A stretch of 64,000 nt of DNA from Microbulbifer aggregans (GCF_001750105.1 NZ_CP014143.1:2161001-2225000); one strand, 5' to 3'. Counted from the stretch's first letter, positions 9,899-19,644 are shown. Numbers and translations are program-made. The notes: generated by a model from the sequence alone, not told the origin.

Positions 9899-10321
9899 TG
9901 GATCTACCCCGGGGTGTTTACTTCTTCCTGCACGGCGGATTAACCGCCGCTGAATTTATTATGGTTCACCCGTTACGAACTGTTGTATCTCACATCCACC
10001 ACGAACCGCGCAAGCCCGGAGTGTGGATTTCATATGAATTTTGGTCATTGCGTCACAGGCCGCGTGAGCGCTGGCCCCGTTTATTGTTGCCGAAAATTCG
10101 GGGGCTGCGACAAGCCCCGCGCCATTGTTTTTTATCACCCTCAGCCCGGCGCAAAAAACGTTGATATGCAAATTTAATCTAGGAGGCGCCAGTCGATGAC
10201 TTTAGCGACTGGCGTGCCGTTCTACCCGGTGAATGAATGATGACAGCGTTGTCTTTTTTACTTGGGTGGCGCAGAATGGGGCAAACGTAGCGCTCATAAC
10301 CAATAACAGTCAGAAGCTCCT
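9899..10321. other. 423-bp divergent intergenic region
   Basis: No convincing open frame. It holds the promoters of the unknown exported protein (minus) and the hexosaminidase gene (plus). The stretch 10160-10180 is AT-rich and is followed by the hairpin at 10187-10214; otherwise I see no named element. Confidence 0.6.
10187..10214 (+). promoter_or_regulatory. Hairpin upstream of the hexosaminidase gene
   Basis: Perfect 9-bp inverted repeat CGCCAGTCG / CGACTGGCG with a 10-base loop, 108 bases before the hexosaminidase start. No T-run follows, so it is more likely an operator or leader structure than a terminator. Confidence 0.4.
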
Positions 10322-13018
10322 ATGAATCGTCTGCTCCCCGCTGTCGCCCTGTCCGTCCTGCTTGCCGCCTGTGGCAAGCCTGAGAATGTCCACACCCCGG
10401 TCACTCAGCGCATCGCCGACCACTTTTCCGTGAGCCAGGAGGTTCTGACCAACTTCCAGGGCGTCGATAAGGCGCTGCGGTCCGACTGCAAGCTGGCCGG
10501 CGGCAGTGGGGCCATCTGCTCCACCTATCGCATCTCACTGACCAACAACGGTGACGGGATCGGGGCGGGTGAGCGAGATTGGACGCTGTACTTTCACAGC
10601 ATCCGGCGCACCTTCCGCCTGTTGAATCGGGACGACTTCACTCTCGAGCATGTGAAAGGGGATCTGCACCGGCTGAAGCCTAATGGACAATTTGCTGGAA
10701 TCGCTGCCGGTGAAACGGTCGAGCTGGATTTCCTGGCCGAGAACTGGATGCAGTTCGAGTCCGACTTTATGCCGCGGCTGTTCGTGGTTGATGCGGACGG
10801 CGGGGCGCTGGTGATCGCCTCTACTGACAGCGACGGCATTGACGGGCTGGTGGAGCCGATCGGCAAGAACGATCCGGACAACTGGAAGCGCACCGCAGCA
10901 GACGCCAACATCCTGGCGAACGCCAGCAATCGCTATGCGGACTTTACCGCGGAAGAGAGCATGGCCGTTGAGTCCTGGCGGGAGCGGATCATTCCCAGCC
11001 CGCTCAAGACGGAGGTGCTTGGCGGGACGGTACAGATTGGGGCTGGAATTGCCGTGGACCCGGGCCCACTGAGCCCGGATAGCATCGCGGCGGTTCAGAC
11101 ACGCCTGCAAACACTAGGACTTTCCGCTGCGACTCGCGAGGGGGCCTATCTCGTTTCTGTCACCATCGAGCCGACGGCTTTTGCTGACCAGGTGAGCGGT
11201 GCCTACCGTCTCGAGACAACTGAAACGGGTGCCAGCGTGACGGGCTTCGACCAGGCGGGCGCTTTCTATGGCCTGCAGTCTCTGCTGGCTCTGGTCGACA
11301 TCCGTGAACAGACCCTGGCCCAGGTCGCAGTTGACGATGCGCCGCGCTTCCAACATCGCGGTATGTTCCTGGACGTTGGGCGCAATTTCCATACCAAGGC
11401 CGTGGTACTGCGACTGTTGGATCAGATGGCGGCCTACAAGCTCAATCGCTTCCACTTCCATCTGTCTGATGACGAGGGCTGGCGGCTGGAGATCCCCGGT
11501 CTGCCCGAGCTGACTGAGGTGGGCGGGCGCCGCTGTTTCGACCTCAATGAAGATCGTTGCCTGCTGCCCCAACTGGGTTCCGGTCCCAAGGACGATAACA
11601 ACGGCAGTGGCTACTTCTCCGTTGATGACTATGTCGAGATCCTGCGTTATGCCGCTGCCCGCCACATCGAAGTGGTGCCCGAGTTCGATATGCCGGCCCA
11701 CGCCCGCGCCGCAGTGGTGGCGATGGAGGCCCGCTATCGCCGCCTGGCTGAAAGCGCGCCGGAGCAGGCCAGTGAGTTCCGGCTGATCGACTCTGAGGAT
11801 GATACCGAGTACTTGTCGGTGCAGTTCTACAACGACAGCTACATCAACCCCTGTATCGACTCCACTTACCGCTTCGTGGGCAAGTTGATACGGGAAGTGC
11901 AGGCCATGCATGTCGCCGCTGGCGTACCGCTTGAGACCTGGCACTTTGGTGGTGACGAGGCAGTGAATATCCTCGCAAGCGGCAGCTTCGAGGATGCGCC
12001 CGGCAGTGATCCGGAAAAGGGCGATGTAGCGGCCTCCGCCCGCAAGCAACCCTGGAGCGGCTCGCCGCAATGCCAGAAGCTGGTGGCAGATGGCGATGTG
12101 GAATCCATGGATAAACTCGGTGAGCACTACGCCAAGCAGGTGAGTGCGCTGCTGGTCGACGCCGGCATTCCGACCATGGCGGCCTGGAATGACGGGGTCA
12201 AGCGGATCGACGAGGCCGCTGCGGAACTCGCCACCGCCGACAACTATGCCAATTCCTGGGGGCCGCTGTTCTGGGGTGGCGGCGATGAGAGCGTGCACCT
12301 GACCGAGTCCGGATTCGATGTGGTGCAGTCCCATTCCGACTTCCTCTACTTCGATATGCCTTACGAAGTGGATCCGAAGGAGAGCGGTTACTACTGGGCA
12401 TCCCGCTATATCGATACCGAGAAGACCTTCAGCTACGCGCCACTCAATACCGCGCAGCTGGCCGAGGTCTCCACCGATCGCGATGGCAACGGTTGGTCTG
12501 CCACCTCACCGTCGATGGAATTCGCTGAACGGGTGCGGGGAATCCAGGGGCAGCTCTGGAGCGAGGTGGTACGCACCGATGCCCAGGTGGAGTACATGGT
12601 TTACCCCCGCCTGCTGGCCCTGGCTGAACGTGCCTGGCACCGGGCCTCCTGGGAACTGTCACCACAGGAAGGGCAGAAATTCTCGGCAGAGACGGATCTG
12701 GTAGACAAAGCCGCGCTGGCGCGTGACTGGGCCGAGTTTGCCGCCACTCTGGGCCGCAAGGAACTGCTGAAGCTGGATCGTGCCGGAGTGGGTTACCGCG
12801 TGCCGGTGCCGGGAGCAGTGCAACTGAATGGCGACCTGCATGCTGCCGTGCCTTTCCCGGGACTACCGGTAGAAGTATTTGATGGCGAGCGCTGGCAGTC
12901 TGTAGATAAGGCGGCAAGCTCCGCTCAGGTGCTGGCGGTGCGGGCCCGTAGCAGTGACGGCCAGCGAGCCGGCCGTGCGGTGGAGTTGCCGCCGATCACG
13001 CAGACGGCAGAGCGCTGA
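10322..13018 (+). CDS. Beta-N-acetylhexosaminidase, GH20, lipoprotein
   Basis: Removes terminal N-acetylglucosamine from chitooligosaccharides and similar glycans. 898 residues. The N terminus is a lipoprotein signal with lipobox LLAAC (Cys17), so the protein is membrane-anchored facing the periplasm or surface. Domains in order: CHB_HEX-type carbohydrate-binding domain (about 30-190), GH20b alpha/beta domain (about 210-340), GH20 barrel (about 345-780; HRGMFLDVGRNFH and FHLSDDEGWRLEIPG are typical), and a C-terminal beta domain. The catalytic Asp-Glu pair is D545-E546 in HFGGDEA. This architecture matches chitobiases of marine gammaproteobacteria. Monocistronic. Confidence 0.93.
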   Translation: MNRLLPAVALSVLLAACGKPENVHTPVTQRIADHFSVSQEVLTNFQGVDKALRSDCKLAGGSGAICSTYRISLTNNGDGIGAGERDWTLYFHSIRRTFRLLNRDDFTLEHVKGDLHRLKPNGQFAGIAAGETVELDFLAENWMQFESDFMPRLFVVDADGGALVIASTDSDGIDGLVEPIGKNDPDNWKRTAADANILANASNRYADFTAEESMAVESWRERIIPSPLKTEVLGGTVQIGAGIAVDPGPLSPDSIAAVQTRLQTLGLSAATREGAYLVSVTIEPTAFADQVSGAYRLETTETGASVTGFDQAGAFYGLQSLLALVDIREQTLAQVAVDDAPRFQHRGMFLDVGRNFHTKAVVLRLLDQMAAYKLNRFHFHLSDDEGWRLEIPGLPELTEVGGRRCFDLNEDRCLLPQLGSGPKDDNNGSGYFSVDDYVEILRYAAARHIEVVPEFDMPAHARAAVVAMEARYRRLAESAPEQASEFRLIDSEDDTEYLSVQFYNDSYINPCIDSTYRFVGKLIREVQAMHVAAGVPLETWHFGGDEAVNILASGSFEDAPGSDPEKGDVAASARKQPWSGSPQCQKLVADGDVESMDKLGEHYAKQVSALLVDAGIPTMAAWNDGVKRIDEAAAELATADNYANSWGPLFWGGGDESVHLTESGFDVVQSHSDFLYFDMPYEVDPKESGYYWASRYIDTEKTFSYAPLNTAQLAEVSTDRDGNGWSATSPSMEFAERVRGIQGQLWSEVVRTDAQVEYMVYPRLLALAERAWHRASWELSPQEGQKFSAETDLVDKAALARDWAEFAATLGRKELLKLDRAGVGYRVPVPGAVQLNGDLHAAVPFPGLPVEVFDGERWQSVDKAASSAQVLAVRARSSDGQRAGRAVELPPITQTAER

Positions 13019-13075
13019 GTCATCGTCCCCGCATCGGCAGTCGGAGTGCAGGCCTGGCCACGGGAATGCGCCGGA

Positions 13076-13762
13076 TCATGCGGGTCCGGCATGGAAAATG
13101 ATGGAGGCGGGGGTTCCCGTCTCCGGATCCACAGGCTCGTCCAAACGGGACAGTGGCAGTCCCTTTTCCCCCAGCAGGGCGATCCAGTCGCCGAGGGTGC
13201 GAAAGTACCAGGGCGGGGCATCGCTGAATTCGTCGTTGAATCCCTTCCAGGTTCCACTCCTCCAGCCACTCCGGTAGTCGCCGTCGGCGCCCCAGCAAGG
13301 GTGCAATGTCTGTATCAGCAGATAGCCACCGGGCTCTAGCAGGTCGATGGCCGCGGCCAACACCCGTTCGACCGATGCCTCGCCGATCAGCGAGAAGTTG
13401 CACACCAGCAAGTCAAAACGCAGCGGGAAGCGGGCGCTCTCCATCTCTTCGTAGCGCATTTCCATAAACCGCTGCCCCAGGTCGCCTGACTTGTCCCGCG
13501 CAGCCGCCACCAGTTCCGGAACTCCATCTACGCCCCACGTTTCAATTCCCTCTGACGCCAGGGCGCGACAGAGCCAGCCCTCGCCACAGCCCACGTCGAG
13601 AGCCGTACGCGGTCGGTGCGTGAGGGCGGCGGCTACAATTGCTGCATCGGTTACTCGGATCCGGCTGCCGATCTCGGCGTTCTCGATGGCTCGCTGCCAG
13701 GGGGCGGCATTGCGCCGCCAGCTGTGTAGTACCTTTTCGTCGCTGAATTCGGAATCGGTCAT
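13076..13762 (-). CDS. Class I SAM-dependent methyltransferase
   Basis: 228 residues. SAM-binding motif I is clear: ALDVGCGEGWLCRAL at about residues 54-68, followed by the acidic end of strand 2 (VDGVPEL). The post-motif strand LLVCNFSLIGE and the later GGYLLIQTLHPCW loop suggest a small-molecule methyltransferase of the UbiE/Methyltransf_11 type. Substrate cannot be read from sequence. Convergent with the hexosaminidase gene and divergent from the GMC oxidoreductase, so probably its own transcript. Confidence 0.85.
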   Translation of the reverse strand: MTDSEFSDEKVLHSWRRNAAPWQRAIENAEIGSRIRVTDAAIVAAALTHRPRTALDVGCGEGWLCRALASEGIETWGVDGVPELVAAARDKSGDLGQRFMEMRYEEMESARFPLRFDLLVCNFSLIGEASVERVLAAAIDLLEPGGYLLIQTLHPCWGADGDYRSGWRSGTWKGFNDEFSDAPPWYFRTLGDWIALLGEKGLPLSRLDEPVDPETGTPASIIFHAGPA

Positions 13763-13850
13763 GATTGGCGCTGCGCTCCGGTAGGAAATTTCATGGGGCG
13801 GGTGTAGTGTCCCAGTGTAACGAGGGAGAGGGAATAAAAGAGATAACGCT

Positions 13851-15482
13851 ATGCCCCGTGAAATGATCTTTGATTACATCATTGTCGGTGGAGGCTCCGC
13901 CGGCTGTGTATTGGCCAATCGTTTGAGTGCCGACGAGAAGCACCGGGTATGCCTGCTGGAGGCAGGGCGAAGCGACCGCAGCCTGTTGATTCAGATGCCG
14001 GCCGGGATCAGCTACCTGGTACCGGGCAAGCGCTATAACCTCCACCATTACACTGACCCCCAGCCGGAGCTGAATGACCGCCGTCTATTCTGGCCCCGGG
14101 GGCGCACTCTGGGCGGCAGCAGCGCCATCAACGCGATGATCTATATCCGTGGCAACGGTGCTGACTACGATGCCTGGGAAGCCGCCGGCAGCCCAGGTTG
14201 GGGCTGGCGGGATCTGCTGCCATATTTCCTGCTGGCTGAGGGGAATGAGCGGGGTAGCGATGCCTACCACAGTGGCTTCGGACCGCTGGCGGTGTCAGAC
14301 CTGAAGTGGCGCTCTGAGGCCGGCAACGCCTTTGTCCGCGCTGCGCAGGCGGCGGGTCATCGTCTGAATAGTGATTTCAACGGCAGCCAGCAGAGCGGCG
14401 TGGGCTTTTATCAGGTCACCCAGAAGCACGGCCGGCGATGCTCCTCGGCGCGGGCCTACCTCTACCCGGTGAAGAACCGCCCCAACCTCAGTGTTTTTAC
14501 CAAAAGCCAGGTCGCGCGCCTGTTGTTTCGCGGCGACCGGGTTGTCGGCGTGGAAATGTTGAACGGCCACAGGGTGCTGGCCAACAAGGAAGTGATTCTC
14601 TGCGCAGGGGCTATCCAGTCGCCGCAACTGCTGATGCTCTCTGGAGTTGGTGATGAGAGTGCCCTGAAAAAACTCGGGATTGTGCCCCAGGCACACCTGC
14701 CGGGTGTCGGCCGCAATTTGCAGGATCATCTGGACATCACCCAGGTGGTGGAGGCGTCGGCTCCGGTGACCTTTTCCACATCCTTCGGGGCGATGCTGAA
14801 AAATGCGGCGCACCTGCCGGAATTCCTTTTCGCCAACCGTGGGCCGCTCACCAATAATGTGGCCGAGGCGGGCGGCTTTGCCAGCTCCAGCCTCGCCGGC
14901 GCTCACCCGGATATCCAGTTCCATTTCACTTCCGCACCGCTTTTCGAGCATGGACTGAAAAAAGAGCGGGGCTACGGCTACTCGTTGCACGCCTGTGCCT
15001 TGCGCCCGAAAAGCCGGGGGGAAATTACCCTGGTGAGCCGCAATCCAAAAGATCTCCCGAGGATTCAGCCCAATTATCTGGCCGAGTCGGAAGACCTGCA
15101 GGTTCTGGTAGAGGGGTTCGAGATGGCTCGCGAGATCCTCGAGCAGGAGGACCTCAAGCGTTACCAGAAACGGCTCTGGAGCCCGGGTAAGTCGTTGAGC
15201 AAGCGCAAGGCCATCGAGTCTTTTGTCCGCCAGCATGCGGAGACCATCTATCATCCGGTGGGGACCTGCAAAATGGGCCGTGATGACAACGCTGTGGTCG
15301 ATGCGGAATTGCGGGTTCGCGGCGTGGATGGACTGCGGGTAGTGGACGCCTCCATAATGCCGACCCTCATTAGCGGCAACACCAATGCTCCGGTGATTGC
15401 CATCGCCGAAAAGGCGGCGGATCTGATCCTGAACAAGGAGAAGTCCGCGGCCGTCGATCTGGAAGCACTGGAACTGCAATGA
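13851..15482 (+). CDS. GMC-family FAD oxidoreductase (choline dehydrogenase-like)
   Basis: 543 residues. The FAD-binding Rossmann motif DYIIVGGGSAGCVLANRL starts at about residue 8, and the first GMC signature (GRTLGGSSAINAMIYIRG) follows at about 84-101. The catalytic His region near the C terminus is intact (ETIYHPVGTCKMG and the NTNAPVIAIAEKAADLI segment). This group includes BetA and AlkJ alcohol dehydrogenases; the natural substrate is uncertain, and no betB or betI is adjacent, which argues against a choline-glycine betaine operon. Its stop overlaps the rlmA start by 4 bases (ATGA). A start at the fifth residue (MIFDYI) is also possible. Confidence 0.9.
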   Translation: MPREMIFDYIIVGGGSAGCVLANRLSADEKHRVCLLEAGRSDRSLLIQMPAGISYLVPGKRYNLHHYTDPQPELNDRRLFWPRGRTLGGSSAINAMIYIRGNGADYDAWEAAGSPGWGWRDLLPYFLLAEGNERGSDAYHSGFGPLAVSDLKWRSEAGNAFVRAAQAAGHRLNSDFNGSQQSGVGFYQVTQKHGRRCSSARAYLYPVKNRPNLSVFTKSQVARLLFRGDRVVGVEMLNGHRVLANKEVILCAGAIQSPQLLMLSGVGDESALKKLGIVPQAHLPGVGRNLQDHLDITQVVEASAPVTFSTSFGAMLKNAAHLPEFLFANRGPLTNNVAEAGGFASSSLAGAHPDIQFHFTSAPLFEHGLKKERGYGYSLHACALRPKSRGEITLVSRNPKDLPRIQPNYLAESEDLQVLVEGFEMAREILEQEDLKRYQKRLWSPGKSLSKRKAIESFVRQHAETIYHPVGTCKMGRDDNAVVDAELRVRGVDGLRVVDASIMPTLISGNTNAPVIAIAEKAADLILNKEKSAAVDLEALELQ

Positions 15483-16282
15483 TCTGGCTATGCCCTATCT
15501 GTCATTCGCCCCTGGAATGCCGTGACGTCGATTGGCACTGTGGAAACGGCCATCTGTTCGATCGGGCCCGCGAGGGCTATGTGAACCTGTTGCCGGTACA
15601 GCACAAGCACTCCAGGGAGCCGGGTGATTCGGCTGACATGTTGCGCGCTCGCCGACGCTTCCTCGAGGCAGGACACTATCGCTCGCTGGCAGAGGCCATC
15701 ACTGCATTGCTGCCATTTGAGTCCGGACGCCAACTGCTGGATGTCGGTTGTGGCGAAGGCTATTACACGCGCCAATTGCACGAGGCTGGCTGGCCTGCCG
15801 ACGCTCTGGCGGGGGTGGATATCGCCAAGGCCGGTGTGCGCATGGCGGCCAAGAGCCAGCCGGGCAGTCAGTATGTCGTGGCGGGAAATTTTGATCTGCC
15901 CGTAGCGGAAGACAGTGTCGACCATATCCTGCGGGTATTTGCCCCCGGTGACGCGGCGGAGCTCAGTCGCGTGGTCAACCCCGGAGGTTCGATCGTCGAT
16001 GTGGCGCCGGGGCCGGAGCACCTGTGGTCCCTCAAACAGGCCCTGTACCGGGAGCCTCGTGAACACGCACCGCCAAAACCGCTGGAGGGTTTTGTGCCCG
16101 AGGTGGAGCTGCGCTGCTGTTTCCTTTTCACTCTGGAGAGTACTGAGGAGATCGCCGATTTCCTGTCCATGACGCCCTTTGCCTGGAAAGGGGATGCCGA
16201 GGCGAGGGCAGAACTGGAGCAGCGGAAGCGGCTCAGGCTGGAAGCGGACTTTGTCGTGCGGCGCATGGTGAGCCGCAAGTAA
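15479..16282 (+). CDS. rlmA: 23S rRNA (guanine-745-N1)-methyltransferase
   Basis: 267 residues. The N-terminal zinc module has Cys5, Cys8, Cys21 and His25, the same spacing as E. coli RlmA (RrmA). It is followed by the family stretch FDRAREGYVNLLPVQHKHS and the SAM motif LLDVGCGEGYYTRQL (about 87-101). RlmA methylates G745 in helix 35 of 23S rRNA. Translationally coupled to the oxidoreductase gene upstream by an ATGA overlap, an odd pairing that probably reflects shared transcription only. Confidence 0.93.
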   Translation: MIWLCPICHSPLECRDVDWHCGNGHLFDRAREGYVNLLPVQHKHSREPGDSADMLRARRRFLEAGHYRSLAEAITALLPFESGRQLLDVGCGEGYYTRQLHEAGWPADALAGVDIAKAGVRMAAKSQPGSQYVVAGNFDLPVAEDSVDHILRVFAPGDAAELSRVVNPGGSIVDVAPGPEHLWSLKQALYREPREHAPPKPLEGFVPEVELRCCFLFTLESTEEIADFLSMTPFAWKGDAEARAELEQRKRLRLEADFVVRRMVSRK

Positions 16283-16329
16283 GCCCCAACAAGAACAAAT
16301 CAATAGACTGAGCTGGAATTACCCTGCCG

Positions 16330-16785
16330 ATGGCCACGCCGAAAGATTACGGATTTATGCAGCGCGCCCTCGAATTGGCGGAGATCGCCGCCGAGCGGGG
16401 AGAAGTCCCGGTGGGTGCTGTGGTGGTACAGAATGGGGAGATTATCGGTGAGGGCAGCAATCGCCCCATCGGCAATTGCGACCCCAGTGCCCATGCCGAG
16501 ATTGTCGCCCTGCGCCGGGCCGCCGACCATGCCGGCAATTATCGCCTGCCCGATGCCACCCTGTACGTGACCATTGAACCCTGTACCATGTGTTTCGGAG
16601 CAATGATTCACGCGCGAATCTCACGGCTGGTGTATGGTGCCACCGAGCCCCGTGCCGGCGTGGTGGAGAGTCAGCTGCAGTTGGGGCAGGCCGGATTCTT
16701 CAATCATCGCATTGCCGTCGAGGGCGGTGTCATGGCCGAAGAGGGAGGAGATCTTGTCAGAGACTTTTTCCAACGAAAGCGTTGA
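16330..16785 (+). CDS. tadA: tRNA-specific adenosine deaminase
   Basis: Converts A34 of tRNA-Arg(ACG) to inosine; normally essential. 151 residues. The zinc deaminase motifs are complete: His55-Ala-Glu57 and Pro84-Cys85-Thr-Met-Cys88. The family signatures VPVGAVVVQNGEIIGEG (about 27-43) and NHRIAVEGGV near the end match TadA. The stop is one base from the start of the ion-channel gene, so the two are coupled. Confidence 0.95.
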   Translation: MATPKDYGFMQRALELAEIAAERGEVPVGAVVVQNGEIIGEGSNRPIGNCDPSAHAEIVALRRAADHAGNYRLPDATLYVTIEPCTMCFGAMIHARISRLVYGATEPRAGVVESQLQLGQAGFFNHRIAVEGGVMAEEGGDLVRDFFQRKR

Positions 16786-16786
16786 G

Positions 16787-17230
16787 ATGGCGCTGGCATT
16801 CCTGATCAATTCGCTGCTGGTCGCCACAGTGGTGGTGATTCACCACGAAGCCCTGAATGGCTTGTTCCGAATCGGCCAGAAACTGACGGTGCACCGTAAC
16901 CTGGCACTGCTGATCGGTGTTTTCGGGGCGCTCATCGCCCACATCACCGAGATCTGGCTTTTTGCCCTGGGTTACTTCTACATGGTGCATTCAGATGCCT
17001 TCGAGACATTGAAGGGTAATTTTGACGGCTCCCTGATTGATTGTGCCTATTTCTCCTTCACCACATACACCTCGCTGGGTTTCGGTGATATCGAGCCGCT
17101 GGGGCACCTGCGTTTCACCGCAGGGCTGGAGGCGCTGACCGGGCTGGTGATGATCACGTGGACAGCCTCGTTCATGTTCCTGAAGATGCAGAGATACTGG
17201 GTGCATCGGCAAGACGGTAATGGTTACTGA
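16787..17230 (+). CDS. Two-helix pore protein, ion-channel-like
   Basis: 147 residues from the ATG at 16787; a longer frame overlaps tadA and is not supported. Helix 1 (about 40-65), a pore-loop region and helix 2 (about 108-132) give a two-transmembrane potassium-channel layout. The loop carries FTTYTSLGFGDIEP: residues 95-101 read TSLGFGD, like the K+ selectivity filter TVGYGD but with Leu-Gly-Phe-Gly. An earlier hydrophobic stretch at 3-20 adds a third possible helix. No cytoplasmic regulatory domain. Selectivity is uncertain because of the altered filter. Confidence 0.8.
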   Translation: MALAFLINSLLVATVVVIHHEALNGLFRIGQKLTVHRNLALLIGVFGALIAHITEIWLFALGYFYMVHSDAFETLKGNFDGSLIDCAYFSFTTYTSLGFGDIEPLGHLRFTAGLEALTGLVMITWTASFMFLKMQRYWVHRQDGNGY

Positions 17231-17279
17231 AGCGGGTCGCACCCGTGTCCCCCCTACCCAGTAAGTGATCAAAATAAAT

Positions 17280-17302
17280 GCCCCGTCGCTGACGAACGGG
17301 GC
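17280..17302. terminator. Hairpin between the channel gene and the exporter gene
   Basis: 7-bp stem GCCCCGT / ACGGGGC with a 9-base loop, 50 bases after the channel stop. There is no T-run directly after it, so it may be a weak or Rho-assisted terminator, or a leader structure for the exporter gene that begins 21 bases later. Confidence 0.45.
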
Positions 17303-17322
17303 TGATAAGGTTTGTAGTTGTA

Positions 17323-18522
17323 ATGAACCCCGGTTTTATCAAGATGGCCCTGATCCTCGGGCTGCTCAGCTGTGTTGGCCCCTTTGCCATCGATATGTAT
17401 CTGCCCGCGCTGCCGCAGATTGCGGCAAGCCTGGATGCCCCGGTGGAGCTGACCCAGTACACGCTGATGTCTTTTTTCATCGCCTTTGGTGTCAGTCAGC
17501 TTTTTTATGGTCCGGCGGCAGATATGTTCGGGCGCAAGCCCCCGCTCTATTTCGGTCTGGGATTATTTGCTGCGGCTTCAATCGGGTGCGCCCTGGCCAC
17601 TTCCATCGAATGGCTGATCGCACTGCGATTCCTGCAGGGCGTTGGTGCTGCAGCGGGCATGTCCATCCCCCGTGCCGTCATCCGCGACTGCTATACCGGC
17701 ACCCGGGCCACGCGTCTCATGACCACGGTGATGCTGGTGATTTCCATTTCCCCGATGCTGGCGCCGCTGGTGGGGAGCCTGGTGATCGCGCCGTTCGGCT
17801 GGCCGGCAGTGTTTATCTCGGTTGGCCTGGCGGCGCTGCTCGGGCTGGCCCTGGCGTTCTGGAGTCTTCCTGAAACACTACCGGAAAAGCACCGGGTGCC
17901 CTTCCGGTTTTCGGCGATGGTGCGCGCCTTTTACACCCTGTTTCGCGATCGCGGCTATATGGGCCTGACCGCGATTGGCGGGCTGGGCATGGCAAGCTTT
18001 TTTATCTTCCTCTCCACCTCGTCCTTTATCTATACCGGCCATTACGGGCTGACGCCGACCCAGTTCAGTCTGGCGTTCTCCCTCAATGCGGTCGGCTTCT
18101 TTATCGCCAGCCAGTTTGCCGCCACCCTGGGCGAGCGTTTCGGTCAGGTGATTGTGGTGCGGTGGGCAGTGGCCGGCTTTGCCGTCAGTGCTACTGCCAT
18201 GTTCGTATTGTTTTCCCTTGGTGCGGACAGCTTCCCCTTGTTGATCTCCATGCTGATGCTGAGCAATGCGTTTCTTGGCTTAGTGGTTCCCACTACGATG
18301 GTGCTGTCACTGGAGGCCCACGGCCCTATCGCCGGTACCGCGGCGGCTCTTGGTGGTGCACTGCAGATGCTGCTCGGGGCCGTGGGAATTGTAATCGTCA
18401 GCCTGTTCTTCGAGGGGCAACCTGTCTCGCTGGTAGCGGGAATTGCGGTCTGCGCACTGCTGGCGCAGGGCCTGTCTATGATGACGTTGCGCTTTGAATC
18501 TCCCTTGGCGAGCGAAGGCTGA
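17323..18522 (+). CDS. Bcr/CflA family drug-resistance MFS transporter
   Basis: 399 residues, 12 hydrophobic segments. The MFS loop 2-3 motif appears as GPAADMFGRKPPLYFGL (about 63-79), and the Bcr signatures FAIDMYLPALPQIA (about 21-34) and GAAAGMSIPRAVIRD (about 109-123) are clear. Members are proton-driven exporters of bicyclomycin, sulfonamides, chloramphenicol or cysteine. Substrate not predictable. Probably single-gene unit. Confidence 0.92.
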   Translation: MNPGFIKMALILGLLSCVGPFAIDMYLPALPQIAASLDAPVELTQYTLMSFFIAFGVSQLFYGPAADMFGRKPPLYFGLGLFAAASIGCALATSIEWLIALRFLQGVGAAAGMSIPRAVIRDCYTGTRATRLMTTVMLVISISPMLAPLVGSLVIAPFGWPAVFISVGLAALLGLALAFWSLPETLPEKHRVPFRFSAMVRAFYTLFRDRGYMGLTAIGGLGMASFFIFLSTSSFIYTGHYGLTPTQFSLAFSLNAVGFFIASQFAATLGERFGQVIVVRWAVAGFAVSATAMFVLFSLGADSFPLLISMLMLSNAFLGLVVPTTMVLSLEAHGPIAGTAAALGGALQMLLGAVGIVIVSLFFEGQPVSLVAGIAVCALLAQGLSMMTLRFESPLASEG

Positions 18523-18606
18523 ACCTGTCAGGCGGGCTCGAAAGGAATGGTCTGCTGCCCTCTGCAACGAACGATAAGGCGATGAGCCAATAGTCCGGAA
18601 GGTGTC

Positions 18607-19638
18607 ATGACAACATTGCGGCGTGCCTGGCGCACTCAAAAGGCCGGCTCTATCAGTGATCTCAAACTGGTTGAAGAACCATTAGGTGCACTGGACCCAG
18701 AAAAAATCCGTATTGAGGTCAGATCTGTCGGCCTCAACTTTGCCGATATCTTTGCGCTAACCGGCCTCTATTCCGCCACGCCAAAAGGCAGTTTTGTTCC
18801 CGGTCTTGAGTTTTCCGGAGTGATCGTCGAGCTGGGTGCGTCGGTGGATACCGACCTGGCAGTGGGTGACTCTGTCTATGGCTGCACCCGCTTCGGTGGC
18901 TATGCGGATTGCGTGGATGTACCGCCGCAGCACTGCCGGAAAATGCCATCGGGCTGGCGGTTTGCCGAAGGGGCTGCATTCCCCGTGCAGAGCCTCACCG
19001 CTTATTACGCATTGAACGATCTAGGCGCTGTGAAGCCCGGTCAAAATGTTCTGGTCCACAGTGCCGCTGGTGGAGTTGGCCTTCAAGCCATGCGCATGTT
19101 GCGCCAGATGGGCGCAATCCCGATCGGCACTGTCGGTTCTGCTGGCAAGCGTCAATTTTTGCAGGAGCAGGGCTTCGACGAGGTTATCGTGCGCGGACCG
19201 GACTTTGCCTTGCAGTTAAAAACCACTCTCGCTGGCCGCCCCCTGCAAGCGGTGCTCGATGGCATTGGTGGCAAGGTACAGAAGCAGTCATTCGATGCGT
19301 TGGCGCCCACAGGCAGGTTGGTGGTGTTTGGGGCTGCCGAGTTTACCCCGGGCGACAAACCCAACTTGCTCAAGGCCGCCTGGCTCTATCTGAACCGGCC
19401 CCGATACGACGTGATGGATATGATCAGCAGTAACCGCTCGGTGCTGGCTTTCAATCTGATCTGGTTGTGGCAGGAGCAGGCTTTATTCGATGCGTTGTTG
19501 GATGGGTGTGCCGGACTCGGTCTCCCCGCGCCGCATGTGGGGCATGAGTTTGGGTTTGAGCAGGCGCATGAGGCGATTGAGTGTTTGCGCAGTGGTGGAT
19601 CGGTGGGGAAGGTGGTTTTGAATGTTGGGGGAAGGTGA
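18607..19638 (+). CDS. Zinc-independent MDR oxidoreductase (quinone oxidoreductase/VAT-1-like)
   Basis: 343 residues. Medium-chain dehydrogenase fold: N-terminal GroES-like domain with GLNFADIFALTGLY (about 39-52) and PGLEFSGVIVELG (about 64-76), then the NADPH-binding motif VHSAAGGVGLQAMRM (about 148-162). The zinc-ligand Cys/His set of alcohol dehydrogenases is absent, which points to the quinone reductase/VAT-1 group. Physiological substrate unknown. The sequence just past its stop is a decayed copy of the repeat family also seen near 25 kb. Confidence 0.88.
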   Translation: MTTLRRAWRTQKAGSISDLKLVEEPLGALDPEKIRIEVRSVGLNFADIFALTGLYSATPKGSFVPGLEFSGVIVELGASVDTDLAVGDSVYGCTRFGGYADCVDVPPQHCRKMPSGWRFAEGAAFPVQSLTAYYALNDLGAVKPGQNVLVHSAAGGVGLQAMRMLRQMGAIPIGTVGSAGKRQFLQEQGFDEVIVRGPDFALQLKTTLAGRPLQAVLDGIGGKVQKQSFDALAPTGRLVVFGAAEFTPGDKPNLLKAAWLYLNRPRYDVMDMISSNRSVLAFNLIWLWQEQALFDALLDGCAGLGLPAPHVGHEFGFEQAHEAIECLRSGGSVGKVVLNVGGR

Positions 19639-19644
19639 CTCTAG

